DNA of 64,000 nucleotides from Echinococcus granulosus (taxonomy: Eukaryota; Platyhelminthes; Cestoda; Cyclophyllidea; Taeniidae). Below the pieces are notes generated by a model. The model did no database searches and was not told the origin of the DNA. It worked only from the letters and a program-made list of their open reading frames with translations. Positions 35,601 through 50,600 of the stretch are shown in pieces (position 1 is the first letter of the stretch; every line of letters starts with the position of its first letter). The position numbers and the translations under genes were made by a program. The stretch lies in contig NW_020170418.1 of NCBI RefSeq assembly GCF_000524195.1, forward strand, positions 288,439 to 352,438. The letters are read 5' to 3'.

Positions 35601-38600
35601 AATGGAATATTTTAACCGTATGGTCAATAGAAAACTAAAATGAGGTGAGTATAGCACCATTGAACAAGGACTGATGCTCAATGCGCCTCTTATCATCATC
35701 TAGCCATGATTTACTCAATGGTCAAGTGATTATTCGGAATGGGAACCTAAGGGGCCACTTTCAGCCGATCACATGTTGCGAGGTTCGAATAGCAAATCAT
35801 GAACAAGCTGTGGTAATACATACCTTTCCTCCTTTCTTCGAGGGTAGACCAAGGGGTTGAGGTGAGCCGTTCACTATGTGGTAGGCGGCCATGAAGGTGT
35901 AATTGTCGCCCTAAGTAAAGCATACTAAGATCGTGAATTACTCCATCCATCCAAAGTTTCGTGTAAATAATTGACTATCAGAAGGCATCTTATTAAAACA
36001 CCTGAAACTTATAAAAGGTAGTACCTGAATCAAAATGGAGGCAGAGCAGGCCATTTAAAAGAATCAAGGTGACAGAATGCATAGGCCGACAGTCCCCAAA
36101 AGAGTGGTCTTAAAAGAGGATCAAAAAATAACGATTGCACTGAAAACGCTACTTTGAAAGGTGACTATCCGTAGGAAGTAAAAATTGAAAGAAAAAACAG
36201 TAAACCTCCAGCCACGGTAGCTGGAATTTTTGGGAAAAAATAGTTAAAAAGTAAGCAATCATTGATACTGCCCCGATGGAACACTTTAAGACCGTTTGAA
36301 AACTTCTGAATGAGTAAAGGTACTCATTATGCAGATTACTTGACTGATGACTGGAAAATCGGCTGAGAGTTAATGACAACACTGAATCGAAAATACGGAA
36401 CCCAAGACTCGAGGTCACATCTTGTTTGTAACTGAAATGCATTTTTAGCAGCATGAAACTCGTAGAAAAATGAAAGGATAGTATCAAGTGGGGTACATAG
36501 GAGACTGCTTTGGTGTCGGCTGTGAGGGAGACAAGACATGACTTTGGGAAAAGTCACTAAAGTCACGACTCAGTTTTAGGAGGATGTGTGAATGAATGAA
36601 AGGCACGGGTCGAAAGCCCAATTGGTCTCTAAAAAAGTGTTTCTTAGACGTCCTTTACGCATTAGACGGATAAACAAGAGTACCCACGACCCTCCGGGGC
36701 CGAGTTGGGCACCAGGTTTTAGTCAACAAATTAGGCGTACTTGGCAACAAACTTGGGAATAAAACGAAGCAAATTTATAAATAACTCACATAGTAAAAGT
36801 TAGCCATGTCCAAATCAGAATTTAGGCGAAAAGATTAAATTGGCGACTTAGCATTAATAAACAGGCAGAAAAGAAGTGTTATTAAAATCAAGCTCCCAGT
36901 CAGAATCGTATAAAGTAGGAGACCGCTTAATATTCTTTTGAGATTGACTAACAAATTGTTAGGGTTATTATGTTTGCTTAAACAACTAAACTTTAACAAT
37001 GGCTCAAAGCCTCAAATATGCACAAATGAAGTTTAAAAAATACCATAAATGTATTGATAGCTGAACTAGTGCGGAGTAATGCATAGGGGCGATCAGACGT
37101 CACCGCTAAAAGCCTGAATTGTGCAACAACAGAAGTGAACGCTCAAAGGAGGCACATCATTGCCAACACTTTTGTTTTAAGACTTGGTTTAATGATAAAC
37201 AAGCAAACAAATTCTGCAGTCAAGGATGATGAAATAATCGAAAGCAGTGTCAGCACACCTTTCCACAATAAACAAGGAACAGGAAAAATGAGTGGGATTT
37301 CAGAGAGAACGATGATTACCGTTTATCGTTTTGATGCTGAACCCCCAAAAGTAAGTTAATAAAAGGGATTTTACTCCCCCTATTTAGAGCACTAAAACCA
37401 CGCACGGCCCACTTTTATTCGAAACATAAATTACGAGTGTTACGGCAGCCTAAAAAATACACAGATCAAGAGATAAACTCCCTTGTTTTTGGTAAAAATA
37501 TAGCCCTTAACCTAACCAAATTCAAATAATCAATGCATTTATCTAAATAAACAAGTTGTAAATGTCATACGAATGTGAAGGCAAAGAGAACGTTAGACGC
37601 TGCATCCACTACGACATATCAATTTGGGAATCTCACTGGCGCGTGGATAAAACTGCAGTTACTTTTATGGAAAATAAACGAGAAAATGCCCGAATTAATC
37701 GTTGCTATGACTTATGCGATCAAATCGAACGATTGTACCAGAGGTAATTATGACTGCCCCAAATGGAATCTCTTGGACTATTTCCACTCAGGAACCGTTA
37801 GACACAATTAGAGAACACCATACCCTTTGATTTCAAAGAAAGGAATGTTCCTCTTTAGTAGTTTACGTGCGACAAAACATAGATATCAAAAAAGAATGTT
37901 GTTCAAAGAACTAAGTGCGGGTTGATGTAGAATTTTTGTTGGAGATTAGGCGTGAAATTTAGCCCGAGTTGCCATTAGCATACCATCAACATATAACAAA
38001 TGATACAGGGATAAAATATTCTGACTGTTTTGCAATAAAAAACAACGGGCCCAATTTTTTACGCAGAACAATTAGTGATGATAGGAGGTCCAGAAGAGGT
38101 GAATCGCGACAGTTTCGGCCAGTTAATGAGACCCGTGATTAGTCATGTAGAGGTGTGGGGTTGGAGCCTGGCACAAATAACGACCTCTGCCTATGCAGAA
38201 AAGAAAGATCGCAGGCTCTAAGCAATCTAGCCGGATACAAACTCTTCGTTGAAAGTTTTAAAATAATCGTCTGAGCCTTGGTCGCTTAAAAAGCGAAATC
38301 GCAAAGCTGTTCTGTCAGAAATCGCCCAGAACAAGAATCTTTAGGATTTCCAACACTTTAAATTATTACGGCCAGTGGACGGAATTTGAAAAGTTGACAT
38401 GAAGGGAAATTGAATGCAAGAATATCCATGAACCCTTTGTTTATCACGTCAGCACTTGGGGAGGAATTTGGAGAGAAGCAACAAAAAAAGTGCCTCAAGA
38501 GCATATTAGCATAACTGTGTTTAAAAGGTGATGCAACCAAACGCAATAAGCCTCACAGACAACGCAAAACCCCAAACAACATGCAGAAATTCGCTTCAGT

Positions 38601-41600
38601 GCCACCATCGGAAACACGTTTCCTTCCCTTACTTGAAGATGAAACTACTTACCCTGGATCGTGAAAGGTTTCACTTTAAACGCAGAGAATATAGGATAAA
38701 GACTACAGTAGTGCCCTTAAATTTAGTGTCAAATTCAGGAACACGAGTAGAAGTAAAACAGTGACAGTTAATGGTAAAATGAAACCTAGACCACAAACAC
38801 CGCAGCAAGAAGAACCTAAACACAGGCAGATGGAAGTTTTTTATAGTATACGAAACGCCTAACCTTGACAATCATAAGACGAATAAGAAAATTAAACAAG
38901 CAGTGTTTGATTAAGATCACGAAAGAGCGAAAGCGTAAAAAAGTGTGCAGTTAGAAATTGATGTGGACGCAAAAAGTGGGAAGCAAATGTCAGTGATAAA
39001 AAGGGTATGTGCTTCTCAAACCGAGGCCTTCATTCTATCGGTTACCTTTGTGTAATTCGGTGCTCCCCCAAAAACGTAAGATGTGCGATCAACAATGTGC
39101 TCCTGCACCTGGAAATGGCATCGCAATCGTTGAAATGTTGCGTATCAACAAAAATATAAGGGTCCACGACATATACGGATCGGCAAGAGTGAATGACAAA
39201 TGATCAAATAATTGCTAACGAAACAGGAGATATTGCCTAATAAGCGCAGAAGACAAAAATATGGAAAAACAGCTCACTTCACTTACAAAATAATGATTAT
39301 CTGAATTTGGAATTATTTAGTTATAGCTAGAAAGCAATGCTTAGACATTAACTTTGAAAATTTCCCGGGTGCGTAAATTAGGGTAGAAGGTCATAGTTAG
39401 CCCCGAGGGCGTTCAAAGTGTGGCCTAGACCTCAGAGCCAATTTTCACAGGAGCGGGGAGTGACGCAGGGTAGTAAGGGAAGGAGGTAGGAATTACGCGT
39501 GGTGGACTTAGTCACTAGCAGAACCATAAACCGCAACAACCCTCACATGCGTGCAATTGAAAGCGCCACACAATCTAGTACGACTTTTGTGTCATATCTA
39601 AGTCCGACATGGTGGTGTGAGGCATGAACAAATGCTTTTATGCATAAAGGAAGGTGGTAGTAAATAGGAAAATCCACAGCACCAAAGGAAAAGTGAGCGG
39701 TGGTTATCAAAGTGAAAAACGCAAGTGATGAGGAGTCGGTTGTTACATTAATACCAAGCTTTCAAGTGAATATATTAAAGTATAAAATAAATACTCATTT
39801 GTGCGTTGTATTTACTAAGGGAAGGAAACAGAACAAAGCATAACAGAAATGTTAAAGTAGTTCAGCAACACAAAGTGACTATTTGTCCAATAACATGTGG
39901 TCGGGAAACCAATGCTATACAATAACGCCTTTTGCGAACTTTGCGCCGTTATTTGCGATATTCAAATGTGGATTTGTTTTATCAGTAGGCGCCGAGTTGG
40001 CAAAACACCGAGGTGTGGTAAAGGGTGCAGTACTAGCTAAGCTAAAGCACTTACATTTAGACAAAACTTAAAACGTGTTAATTAACTTTAGCCTAGAAGT
40101 GGATAATGTACCCACTCTCACGGTTAAAAACTAATCGAGGACACACTTCGGGTGACTGGGGTGGGGGGAATGATGAGCAATAAACGGAGAAATTGACGGC
40201 TTGCCTTTGACTTGCACAGAAGGAGGATTTTGTCGAAGAGGAAAACATATCTAAAAGTGTGAAAGAAGGAACATGTAAGGAGGCTTAGGTGACCGATGGG
40301 GCGGCTGATTTGCATTTCACAAAACACAACCGTACGTGATATTAAAGATCAATTTCACCAAAAAAAAGTAGAAAATCAAGCGAATAGAAAGAAGTGAATA
40401 TTTGTCTAGATAACCTATGATGCAAGTATCCCCTGACATTACTAGCAAATTTTAAATCAAGCCAAGGGAGTGCCCACATGTGCACCAATTCAAAATGGCC
40501 CGTCAGGGATGAAATTACCGCTTTCAGTGATAAATATGCTATCTGAGTACTTTATTTCTTAACTGCGTACAAACTGACTGACAGGAGGATTACTGTAAGG
40601 CAGGGTAATGGACATACTCAAAATGGATCCATGCGTCAACCATTTCTTCCGATACATTTGTCAGATGGCATCCATCAACGAACGTTTCACAGGATCTGCT
40701 GTGGATCCTCTTTATTAACCACGGAAAAACGTGACAGAGAGTGACATGAAGCACACTCACCTTGTCTAAACAGCCAAATTGACTACCATTTCCGGATTTC
40801 ACCTGCCAACTTCTACCTGTCATGACCAATGTCAATGACACAGGCCAAAAGAGTGACACGCAAGATAACCTGACCAGACACGCAGGGTAAGTGTGAGCGC
40901 ACGAAATAGGGGGTTAAGTGATCTCATCCTAAATGATGGGGAACAACATAAATTTAACGATAGTTAAGTATACAAATTCACAAGACCCCTTGTCCCATGA
41001 GGTTCCCAAGACGACAACTCTTGTAGGATGAAAAGGGGACAATACAAGACGATTGGGATGCTAGACCATGGGCATTAAATTGGCGGATAGAAAACAATTG
41101 AACATTTATTGCGGAAGTGAGAAAGCGGAAATGTATCAGTGCGATACCCAAACACAAACACGCACACAGTCGTGGCAAACTCCCACGCCCGAGCACTTTT
41201 TAGACAATGGAATCGACAGGCCACGTCATAAAAGTCGGAACGACACATCCCATGGGTAAGAACAAGAAAAAGTCGCCTACAGTGCACATGGACACGATTG
41301 GCGAGTGAAGTATCAATGCATGCGATTCGTAATCGCACCTTGTCCGGCTATTCAAAAATCAGTGCGCCAATGAATGCAAAATGAATGGAAATGCATTTCG
41401 AAGAACAAACACAAAAGTATGCCTGCCTAAAGTGTAAGATGAGTCTACAAGCTTAAAGATGTATTGAACAGATACATATCATATGCTGGCATGCCTGCCA
41501 CGGATCAAAAGACTACTTTATCAAAAAGACGAAATAAAAGGATGGTTGTGATCTGTTGAGGTGATATCGACTTCACAAAGCTCCTGGAGAAAGGTCAATT

Positions 41601-44600
41601 ATTAACTTGAACATTAATAAATAAGATAGGAGGTCAGAACCAAAGTGGATAAAATAGCACGGTCAACGATGCAGAGGTATCTTCATAATTTTCTGGATTA
41701 ACGAACGCTTACTCCTTCAAACAAGAGAAAAAGCAACTTTGTTAACACCTTCAATTATAAAGAATGCCTTAAGTCACGAAGCACTTTGGTGATGAAGGTG
41801 GAAATATTTTATAATCTCTTCCATCACATAGTGGCTAAGTTCAACAATCACACTAACCTAACGAAGTTTAAACGTTTACACACGTGAACTCGAATGACCT
41901 AAGCATACAATATAACCTACTCTAAAATAAATGAGGTTTTTAAACGAGAGACGATATACATTAACCTTCAGGTACGTTTTATATGGATATTCACGTATTT
42001 AGTCACATGGAATGGGGGATTTGTGGTATTGGGTTAAGCAGTTACGACGACATCCCGTGAGTAGACAATCGGTTGCAGTTCGAACACGGGAAGGCATCTT
42101 ACGCACGCCACCAATGAATACATCTATTAATAAAGGGAATACGATTTTGCAGTTGGATGTCTATCAGCGACAGTATCGGCAACAGGTAAAATTGAAGGGT
42201 GGATAGTGTAAACAAACATGGAGAGACATAAAACATTAAAAAAGTATAGTTTTAGAAATGTGCGGATGTCACATAAGAAGCATAATTTAAAGTTACTTTG
42301 AAAATGGCACAAAATTAGTGTTCTGTTTCGGTTTACTGGGCGTCTGAACAACGCACAGCTTGATGCAAATGATTAACTGAAAATTCAGCTGGTGAAGAGG
42401 ATGCGCACAGGAAGGGTAGTGATGGGAAAGCTACGGACAACTCATCTTAACGAGGTGATATAGTAAATTACTCTTCTATCATATTATAAATTTCACCTTC
42501 TTGCTTTATCGGACTGAAAAATTTTGTGACGTTTTACAAAAATCCGAATATTTTTTTACTGAATCGACCTACTCCAAATATATATATATTAAGTCCCAAT
42601 AAAGCAAAGTAAATATGAAACAAAAATGTTAGATAGTACAGCATTAGTCGGAAGTGGTTCAACAAAGCGCATGGTTGTGGGTTGCTTTCCAGGGGCATTC
42701 AGCATGCTTTACAACATATTTGAAACTAGTTTCAAAATCTCCTCTCCAGTTTGCATCATACCTGCCTAGAAAAGATTATTTCGAGCGTAACAATAAGGTG
42801 GGAGGTTTAGCTCAAGAAAAAGACAAGTCACACAGTACCACAGCAGGTAAAGGTGTGTATTTATTGGGTACTTTAGTAAATGAGCAGTTGTCTCGCCAAA
42901 AATGATTTTTTTTCACTGATCATTTCACAATCCAAAACGCCCTCTACTGCAAATCCAGAAAAGCTCAAATCGAGGTAAAACGTCAAGAGGAAAGTAGAAA
43001 AGAGGCAGAATCAAGTTGGTCGTTAAATGGAAAAGCCTTTCCAGTCTCGTAACTGTCACGAGTCACCCACTTGATTTATCAACCATCTTGATGCCAAAGC
43101 CGTGCATTCATAATTAACTACGTTTCAGAGGCAACTCTTCATTAGAAAGTTCTTGATTGATAATAAACATCCAGTGGTGGCTCAAATCAACTCGTCAAAA
43201 CTTGAATAATGTCCGAGCATTACAGGGGATTCACCTCCACGACAGGCACTAAAATGCAAAATCTCCTGCTTTAGACAATCGTCATATTGATGAAAGCGAG
43301 AGGTGAGTTACGTAGAGCGTAACTGTCATCTTCAACAGGTTCTCGTTCTTTTCCAGACGCCTTGTATGTACATATACATTATATGGCATATTCATCATGG
43401 GTCTGGTGCACAAATTTAGTTGTCTAGGCAATGACCTCACCAAATAACAACTTCTACACATCCGTAACCCGAATAAATGTGAGAAGATAGAAAGCTGTAG
43501 GAAGAAAGACATAAAAATACAAATAGGAAAAGCTGTTAGATGTCGATAAAACCGTAGACTTCTAAATCTCGAAATGCTCCTTATTTTTATGCAATGATAG
43601 ACAATTGTTTATGTTAAAATCTGGTCGTTATAAATAAGGTAGCATGACACTGTTTCTCACGCCTAAATATCATCCACAAGGTAATCACCCAAGCCCGGAC
43701 ACACGATGATCAAGCAGTAAAGCCTGCAGAAGTGGAGGTAGATCCTCTGTGTACGTCTTGTACTTGTTAAAAGATTAAAATAAAGGATTTGTAAAAAGAC
43801 GCACTTTGAAATTGTCGCCCTCGCTATGGAGCAAGTCGGTGAATGTCATGATCTGGTTTAAACCGGAGCAAAAATGAATTAAAGCAAGGCAAATAATGAG
43901 AGTAGACGAGCCAAAGTGGGCTGGGTAGAGCGATATTGAGTCAGACTTAATAGCTTGCCTGCAAACTGATATACAGTCGATACTTGTATTCGTAAAAGAA
44001 AATTTTTAGAAAGAAAATCTCCAGAGTTGATATGTGCAAATACTGCGATAGCTTATCGAAATAGGAGGGTGCATTATTAGATTGAGCATTTTAGCAAGGC
44101 TCAAAAAGCATATGAGTTAAAAAAACTGATGGTTAAATCGGAACTAGGACGTGACATGCTGACCGTAGTATCGATACGAGGATTACCAAAATGGTGGCCT
44201 TAGGCCCATAGGCTAGCCAGAAATAGCACCGCGAGCTGTCAGGGCAGACAGGTTGGTACTTCAATTTTTCACTTCGTATCACGAAAACGTAAAAAAGAAA
44301 AAAAGAGGATGTTACCTCTCTAATGCATCAAAAAACATTCAAATCTCGAGGACATTCGATACAAAGACTCAACCAATTAGATGACTAAAGGTAACGGAAA
44401 ATTCCATATTTGAGAAAAAAGTACCAAAGCAGCAGGAATACCGTAGTAAAAAAGGAAAATATAAAACCAGCATTACCGAATTTTTGATTTGGAGTCCAGA
44501 TGATTCAACACACGCAATTCCCCGTCAATGTGGCGGCGACCATAGCTGGATAATTTTTTGTCGGGTGGCTAAAATACGGATCAGTATGGCATTAACGTGC

Positions 44601-47600
44601 ACAGAAAAAACCTGAACGATAAAAGACTAAATTTGTTTAAGCATCTGAAATGGTTATTAATACTGGATGCCCATACCAGACAGTAACACCAAGTGTGATT
44701 CCCGAAAACGAAATGTTTATTCGCAAGAAGCGTTAAACTAGTCTGTAAATGTCTCAAGCAGTGTAAAGGGGGCATGCATAAATTGAACATTATTATAAAG
44801 AGAGTATGACAAGTAAAATATGTAACTAATTCATTCAAGAAAAAGATTGCATGTGTGAATTCACCCAAAAAACTGACCACTTTCACATAATGCTGGAAGA
44901 GAGATCCTTTAGCATTTATACGGCACATAAAAGGTGTCCTCTTATTAAGAGTTTATATGGAGAATAAAATACCGTTTTGGAGCACCAGCATCGCTACTAT
45001 AGGTATTAAAGGAATAAAACAACCAAGCATTGAAACCTCGGACACGTTTTTTTCTAACACACATTCGATCCCACTGAGTCGACATGTCTACAAACTTTTT
45101 GACTGGGTAATATGGACACCACGAAGATGTAAGCTGTGCGGTGTGTGAAAATTCCACTCCCCATTATTGCTGCGCACCCTAGAGAGATAAAGTGCATTCA
45201 ACAACCGACACCACCACCACGCGGTCAGAGTGCACTCTCTCACGAGCGCGTTTCACAGAATTTATCCTGCCAAAGGTAGCGATACCCACGACTTACTCGT
45301 CCACCTTGAAGTGCAACCAAGTCCGTAGAACACGAAAGACGAATAGATTGTGGTAAGCAATTAGGCAGATTCGCGTTGATGCAGCTCCAAAATAAATGCT
45401 TAACAGACCCTTTTCAAAGACAGACGGGGCGGAAACGGTTAAAAGTACATAATTGTGTCTCAATGCTGCGCAGTTAGGGTGCGAGCAATCAATCGAATGG
45501 CAATGGGCAATGATAACTTTGAATTAAAGCATTATGTTGGAAAGAAATGAGCAAAAAGTACCGCTACCAACTTGAAAGTTACAAACAGTAGTAATGTGCC
45601 GACCACATCAACATCTGCTGCTGCATCGAGGTGAAGCTATTATAGTTACAAAAGAGTGCTAAACTGGAATACTCCGTCAACCTAGAGAATAAACTCGTAG
45701 CTCATAGTTCTTGAGTTAACCTGGCGACTCCTCATTAACTCAAGTTGCACAATGTAAATAAAATTAACATGAATAACGGCTCGATTTATTCTACGATCGC
45801 TTCGCACAGGGGAGTAGGGCATTTCGGTAGCACAAATACTTCGATCAACCAGCTAATCCGATGCTCCCAAAAGGATATGGCCCATTCCTCTTCTCCCAAT
45901 GCAACACGCACCCAAGATAAGACCACGTGTCTGTAAGGTGCTTCCGAAAGGGCGTTAGGATAAACTTCACAAAAATGCAAAACCAAACTTTTTAAACAAG
46001 GTTCAAGTCAGCAGTGGAACCCAGTGTTTTATAAACATGCCGTTCATTAGATATCAGCAACAAATCTAGACACTATGTAGGGCAAAGTTGATTAAAAAAT
46101 ACTACCAAACTAAAACCTCCACTTTGCAACACCCCCTTACAATCTGAATTGTACAAATACGTCGAGTGGTAAAAGGAAGATTGGGTTAAAGCTTAAAGGG
46201 GAAAAAACAGCAAAAACTCCACTAAGACTCAAGAGGGGTCAAGAATGCTGAAGCAATTGCGCCCATTTTGACTAGACTAAATTACTGAAAGTGTGAATTT
46301 TATTTTAGCCTGACTGAAGATGAAATAAGCATTAGGCTAGTAAAATCGCAGTCATTTTGAGAATACACAAATCGGTAGTCGACATGCAAACTAGGTTTTT
46401 GCCTTAGCAACTTACACGATTTACCCCCCAGGCAGCGACACACATTAAAGGTCCATAAAGGCTACCCACGCTTGAATGCCACTAGTTTGACATTCTATTC
46501 CCACGGGTTTGAAAACTTAAACGAGGCTATACAGCAACCAGCGGAATAATAGAACTAAAGACTACTAATTACTAGCAATAGGACTGACACCAACAGGACG
46601 ATTAACCAAATTCGTACGGAGTAGGCACCAGATTCGTTTAAAAGAACGTCAATGTCCAGATTAAGGCGTTTCAGTGAGCAGTTACCACCTCCCTTCCCAG
46701 ATTATTTTAAGTTATAGATGTAAAAATTCCAACAAAAAACCATCAACATAATGGTGCCTGAAGAAACAAACATGCTTTGTACTAACTAGCCAATGACATC
46801 GATGGCTTTTCAAGATAAGTGCCACGCGATAAAAGCACTACCTTGCTTTATTTTTGCGTTAACGAAAAAAAGCCACGGACAGTACTTTGTCTTAACGTCC
46901 AAGGACAGGACAACTGACATAATGGACAACAGATTTCTAACAGAATGACTGCAAATAAAGAAGAATGTTAGCGTTAAAAAAGGCCAATAACCACCTTTAA
47001 AGAAAATGACTATCCCTGTGGGAAAAATTCAGAAGGAATGCGCACGATTCCAACCTGGTCAAACCAGCAGTTGGCTTCGAGAATGTAACAGGTAAGTTAT
47101 CGTAGTTAAAAGTGAGGTAAACGACGAACAAATTAGACCTGAGGACACTTTTACGTGCTAGTAGGAGCTATAGATAGACGTAAAGGATCCCATACAGAGA
47201 TTACAATAATGTACCACCTTTACTGTACCATAGTGGGTTATTGAAAAACAAGCTGAGAAGCTATAGATTAACCTAAGACATATAATACCATTAGTGTACA
47301 CTTAACAAGTAGACAACTGAATAAACCGATAAAACTATTCATCATTTTACAAGTAAAAAACAATTTTTGGTAAAACTGTAGGGACAATTTGAAGCGATGC
47401 CTATAGGAATTAATTTAAAGCCCAAACAATGAATTAAAAGCTTTAATTATTCGTGAAATAATGGGGAAGATAATCGGTTAGGCAGACTAGGGCAATAACA
47501 GAAGATATTTTGCCCGGACAGGAGGGATAACAAAACCAAAACAGAAGGCAAGCAACTGCCTTTTTACCCCGGAGAAAATACAACCAGATATTGTTTATCA

Positions 47601-50600
47601 CCACATCCAAACTCAGAAAACTGAGGTAAATGCCAAAGTATAAGGCCTGATTCGTTGTCATTTAACGTCTGTTGGATGTGAAATCCCTGAGGGCGAAGTG
47701 ATGGTATAGGTTAGATTAACACAAATTGTTTAGAAAAGGTAGTTGAGAGGGAAGGTAAAGGACCAGATGCAGCGCAGATCTCATTTACGAACAATCATTG
47801 AAGGAAATACCAAGTTGTAGGACTTCGTTGCCGAGTACACGCAGTGAAACAAGATTCAACACATTTATTGGACGTCTCAAAAGTAGCCAAAACCACACCC
47901 TGGCAAAGTGCTTCAAATCGAAAATAACGCTCGAAAGACATTTGCATATATAACAATGAAGCAACTCACAAAACTCTGCTCACAAAATGCTTTTGGAGCC
48001 CAATACTAATGAAAAAAACTTGGAGTAACTCCTAAATGTTTCGGGATAAATGCTTCCGCAGCTTCAAATTTACAGACAAGCCAAATTTTGAGCCAGTGGT
48101 TAGAATGAGCGGTCTGGGTGGGAGTCTGTAGAAACACTAACAATAGATATTCGGTGACATAACACAAACAATTTCAGCGAGGCCCTATGTTTACCTTAAT
48201 CACACACGTTACCGTTAACGGACAGGAGCTCAGTCAAATATGAACAATATTACGGGAGGTAAATGGAATTTTGGAAGTTACAAGCGCCAGTTGTAAGGAC
48301 AGATAACCAAGCGATTATGACCCACTCAAACGCTGGACTGTCCAGTGTAACAAGAAAATGTGAGCCCTAGTTGTCAGTAATGCAAGTGAAAAAAAAATAG
48401 TTTCCTGATGGTGCTTAGTTTCACGTAGGAGAACGCTCTCTGGAAACTATATGGCAAACTTTAAGTTGTTTCCAATCCTGTTGCGCTTGTGTCAAAATAT
48501 GCGTACCAATATTAATAGAAACTAATGGGTAATAAACAAGTCAGATTGAAATAATATGACAACTGAAGTATATTACGACCGTATGATTAATAAAGCAAAT
48601 GAAAGTACGGAGGGCTGAAAGACTTACAATGTGAATGAAGGTAACAGGTCGAACGTACCCAAATTGAAACTAAATCTGTGCTATTAGGTAGTCGTATCAT
48701 AAAGGGCCACGTGACTCCGATTACTACAAGAAATGCGGTTCCAGAAGGCTTTCTTGATATACCTGCACTCTAAGTTAGCCGTGAGAATCACTCCAAAGAT
48801 CATGAGGCTGAATCTCACACGAGAAGGAAGACCAAAACATGCTGATTTATGATCAGCAATCGCTACATCAAAACGCTACTATCCATTGAAAGACAAAATA
48901 ACTGGATCAGGATACATCATATTCATGTATTATATCTCAAAAGGAGAATTTTGGAGAGGAAGTTTAGTGAGTAGAAGGGCATGAGTAAGAAAATTGATAC
49001 GGCTTGAAAAAAGCTACGCAAAGTTTTTTTGCGAGGGAAAAACGTTCAGGTTTACAGACTAAATAGAGGAATTATGAACAGAGGATTCCAACTCCATTTA
49101 AAAAAGCGGTTTGGGAAGAGAATAAAAATCAGGTTGATCTGAGACCTAAAAAACAATCTCTTGAGTTGAAATGAATAGTGGGTAAATGATGATACCGTGC
49201 GTCAGTTAAACCATTTGGTTTTTTTCCGAAAACATGAATAATTTGAGACAATTAAACAGGAAAGGACGAAAGCCCGTATTGCGTGAAAGCAGTCAGATGA
49301 GTGATGGAACGTGGGAGACCTCACTAAGAAGCCCGTGGTGGAAGCACAACAATGAGGTCTGAGCTGCTTTGCGCCAGACAACGAGAGCAAAAATGTCCCC
49401 AGGAAATGGCTAATGCCAAGAAAGTTTCGCCACTTTTTTGTCCGATCGACAACCAACAAGTAGAAAAGCAGAAAGAGCCCCGAATTTGAGCACGTAAATA
49501 TGACAAGGTAGATTTGAAAGGTAAAGAAAAAGTATGTTCAAATAAGCCTTCTCAATGGAAAATAATTCAAAGCGTCAAAGAAAACAGTGCGCGAATTGTC
49601 AAGAAAATAACTGACAATGACTTCTTAGTAGATGATAATTTATTAGAATTGCAAAGCATTTGATTAAAAAAGGAATGAAAAAATAGCAAGTTAGTCCCAG
49701 AACCCTACTGTCGCAAGTGACTGTTCAACCGAGAGATAATTTGGCTGTCGCCGAGGTAGGGAAATCAATCACGGCAGTTTTTATGAACTACGAATAGAGT
49801 CCAAGCCATCTACATGTGGCTCATTGCACAAGAATCGAATATTGTACATGCATTTTTCTACGCAATTATATCATAAGGAGCGTAGAAAATCACGAATATT
49901 CGCAAGTAACACTCACCAACGTTATTTCCAGAAGGCTAAAACAAAAAAGACGAGAATTATAAGTCAAATCATGTTAGACTATAGTCAATGAAGAAACCAA
50001 CTTTCAATAATCATTGCTAATTTCATTTGAACCTGAGAGTTGATACGCAAAATCAAATGACCTTTTAAGCACCGGCAGCGTTACCAGCTTGTTATTCACC
50101 GGTGCCACAAAAACCTACTGTTATGGAATCCACTTGATTTAAAGGAATAACTCATCCCAAAGGTAAAGCAAACCCATTGAGGAGCTTGAACAGCAGAAAG
50201 GCAATGAAGAAAAAACGTCCAAAAAATCCTCACTAGAATGACCCCCAAAGGTCGCTTGAACGTGCACACCAGGGTACATTCCAAGCTTTCGATAGGGACG
50301 GATAAAAAGTGCACGGCTGTAAAGCTCACAAACAGGTTACAACTCATTTCCGTTAAAAGGGAGAAATTAATTTTAAATTGCTTAATGAAATATTTAGCAG
50401 AAATGTCATTAAAAATAGAAGCTTTGCAACTGCCTTCACTGAAGTAGTTAGTGATGAGCATTGGTTTACGCGGAATATCCGTAGATTAAAAAATCTTTGC
50501 ACAAATAGCTTGTAAAGAACCAGAGATGTAAAGGCCGACAGCATTATACACAATGAAGTCAGGCAGCATTTCAACCAAGAAGCAAAACATCCAAAACCGT

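Noticed and set aside
42040..42100. tRNA-like GCAGTTCGAAC motif
   Set aside because: Flanking bases do not form a T-stem or acceptor stem; probably chance.
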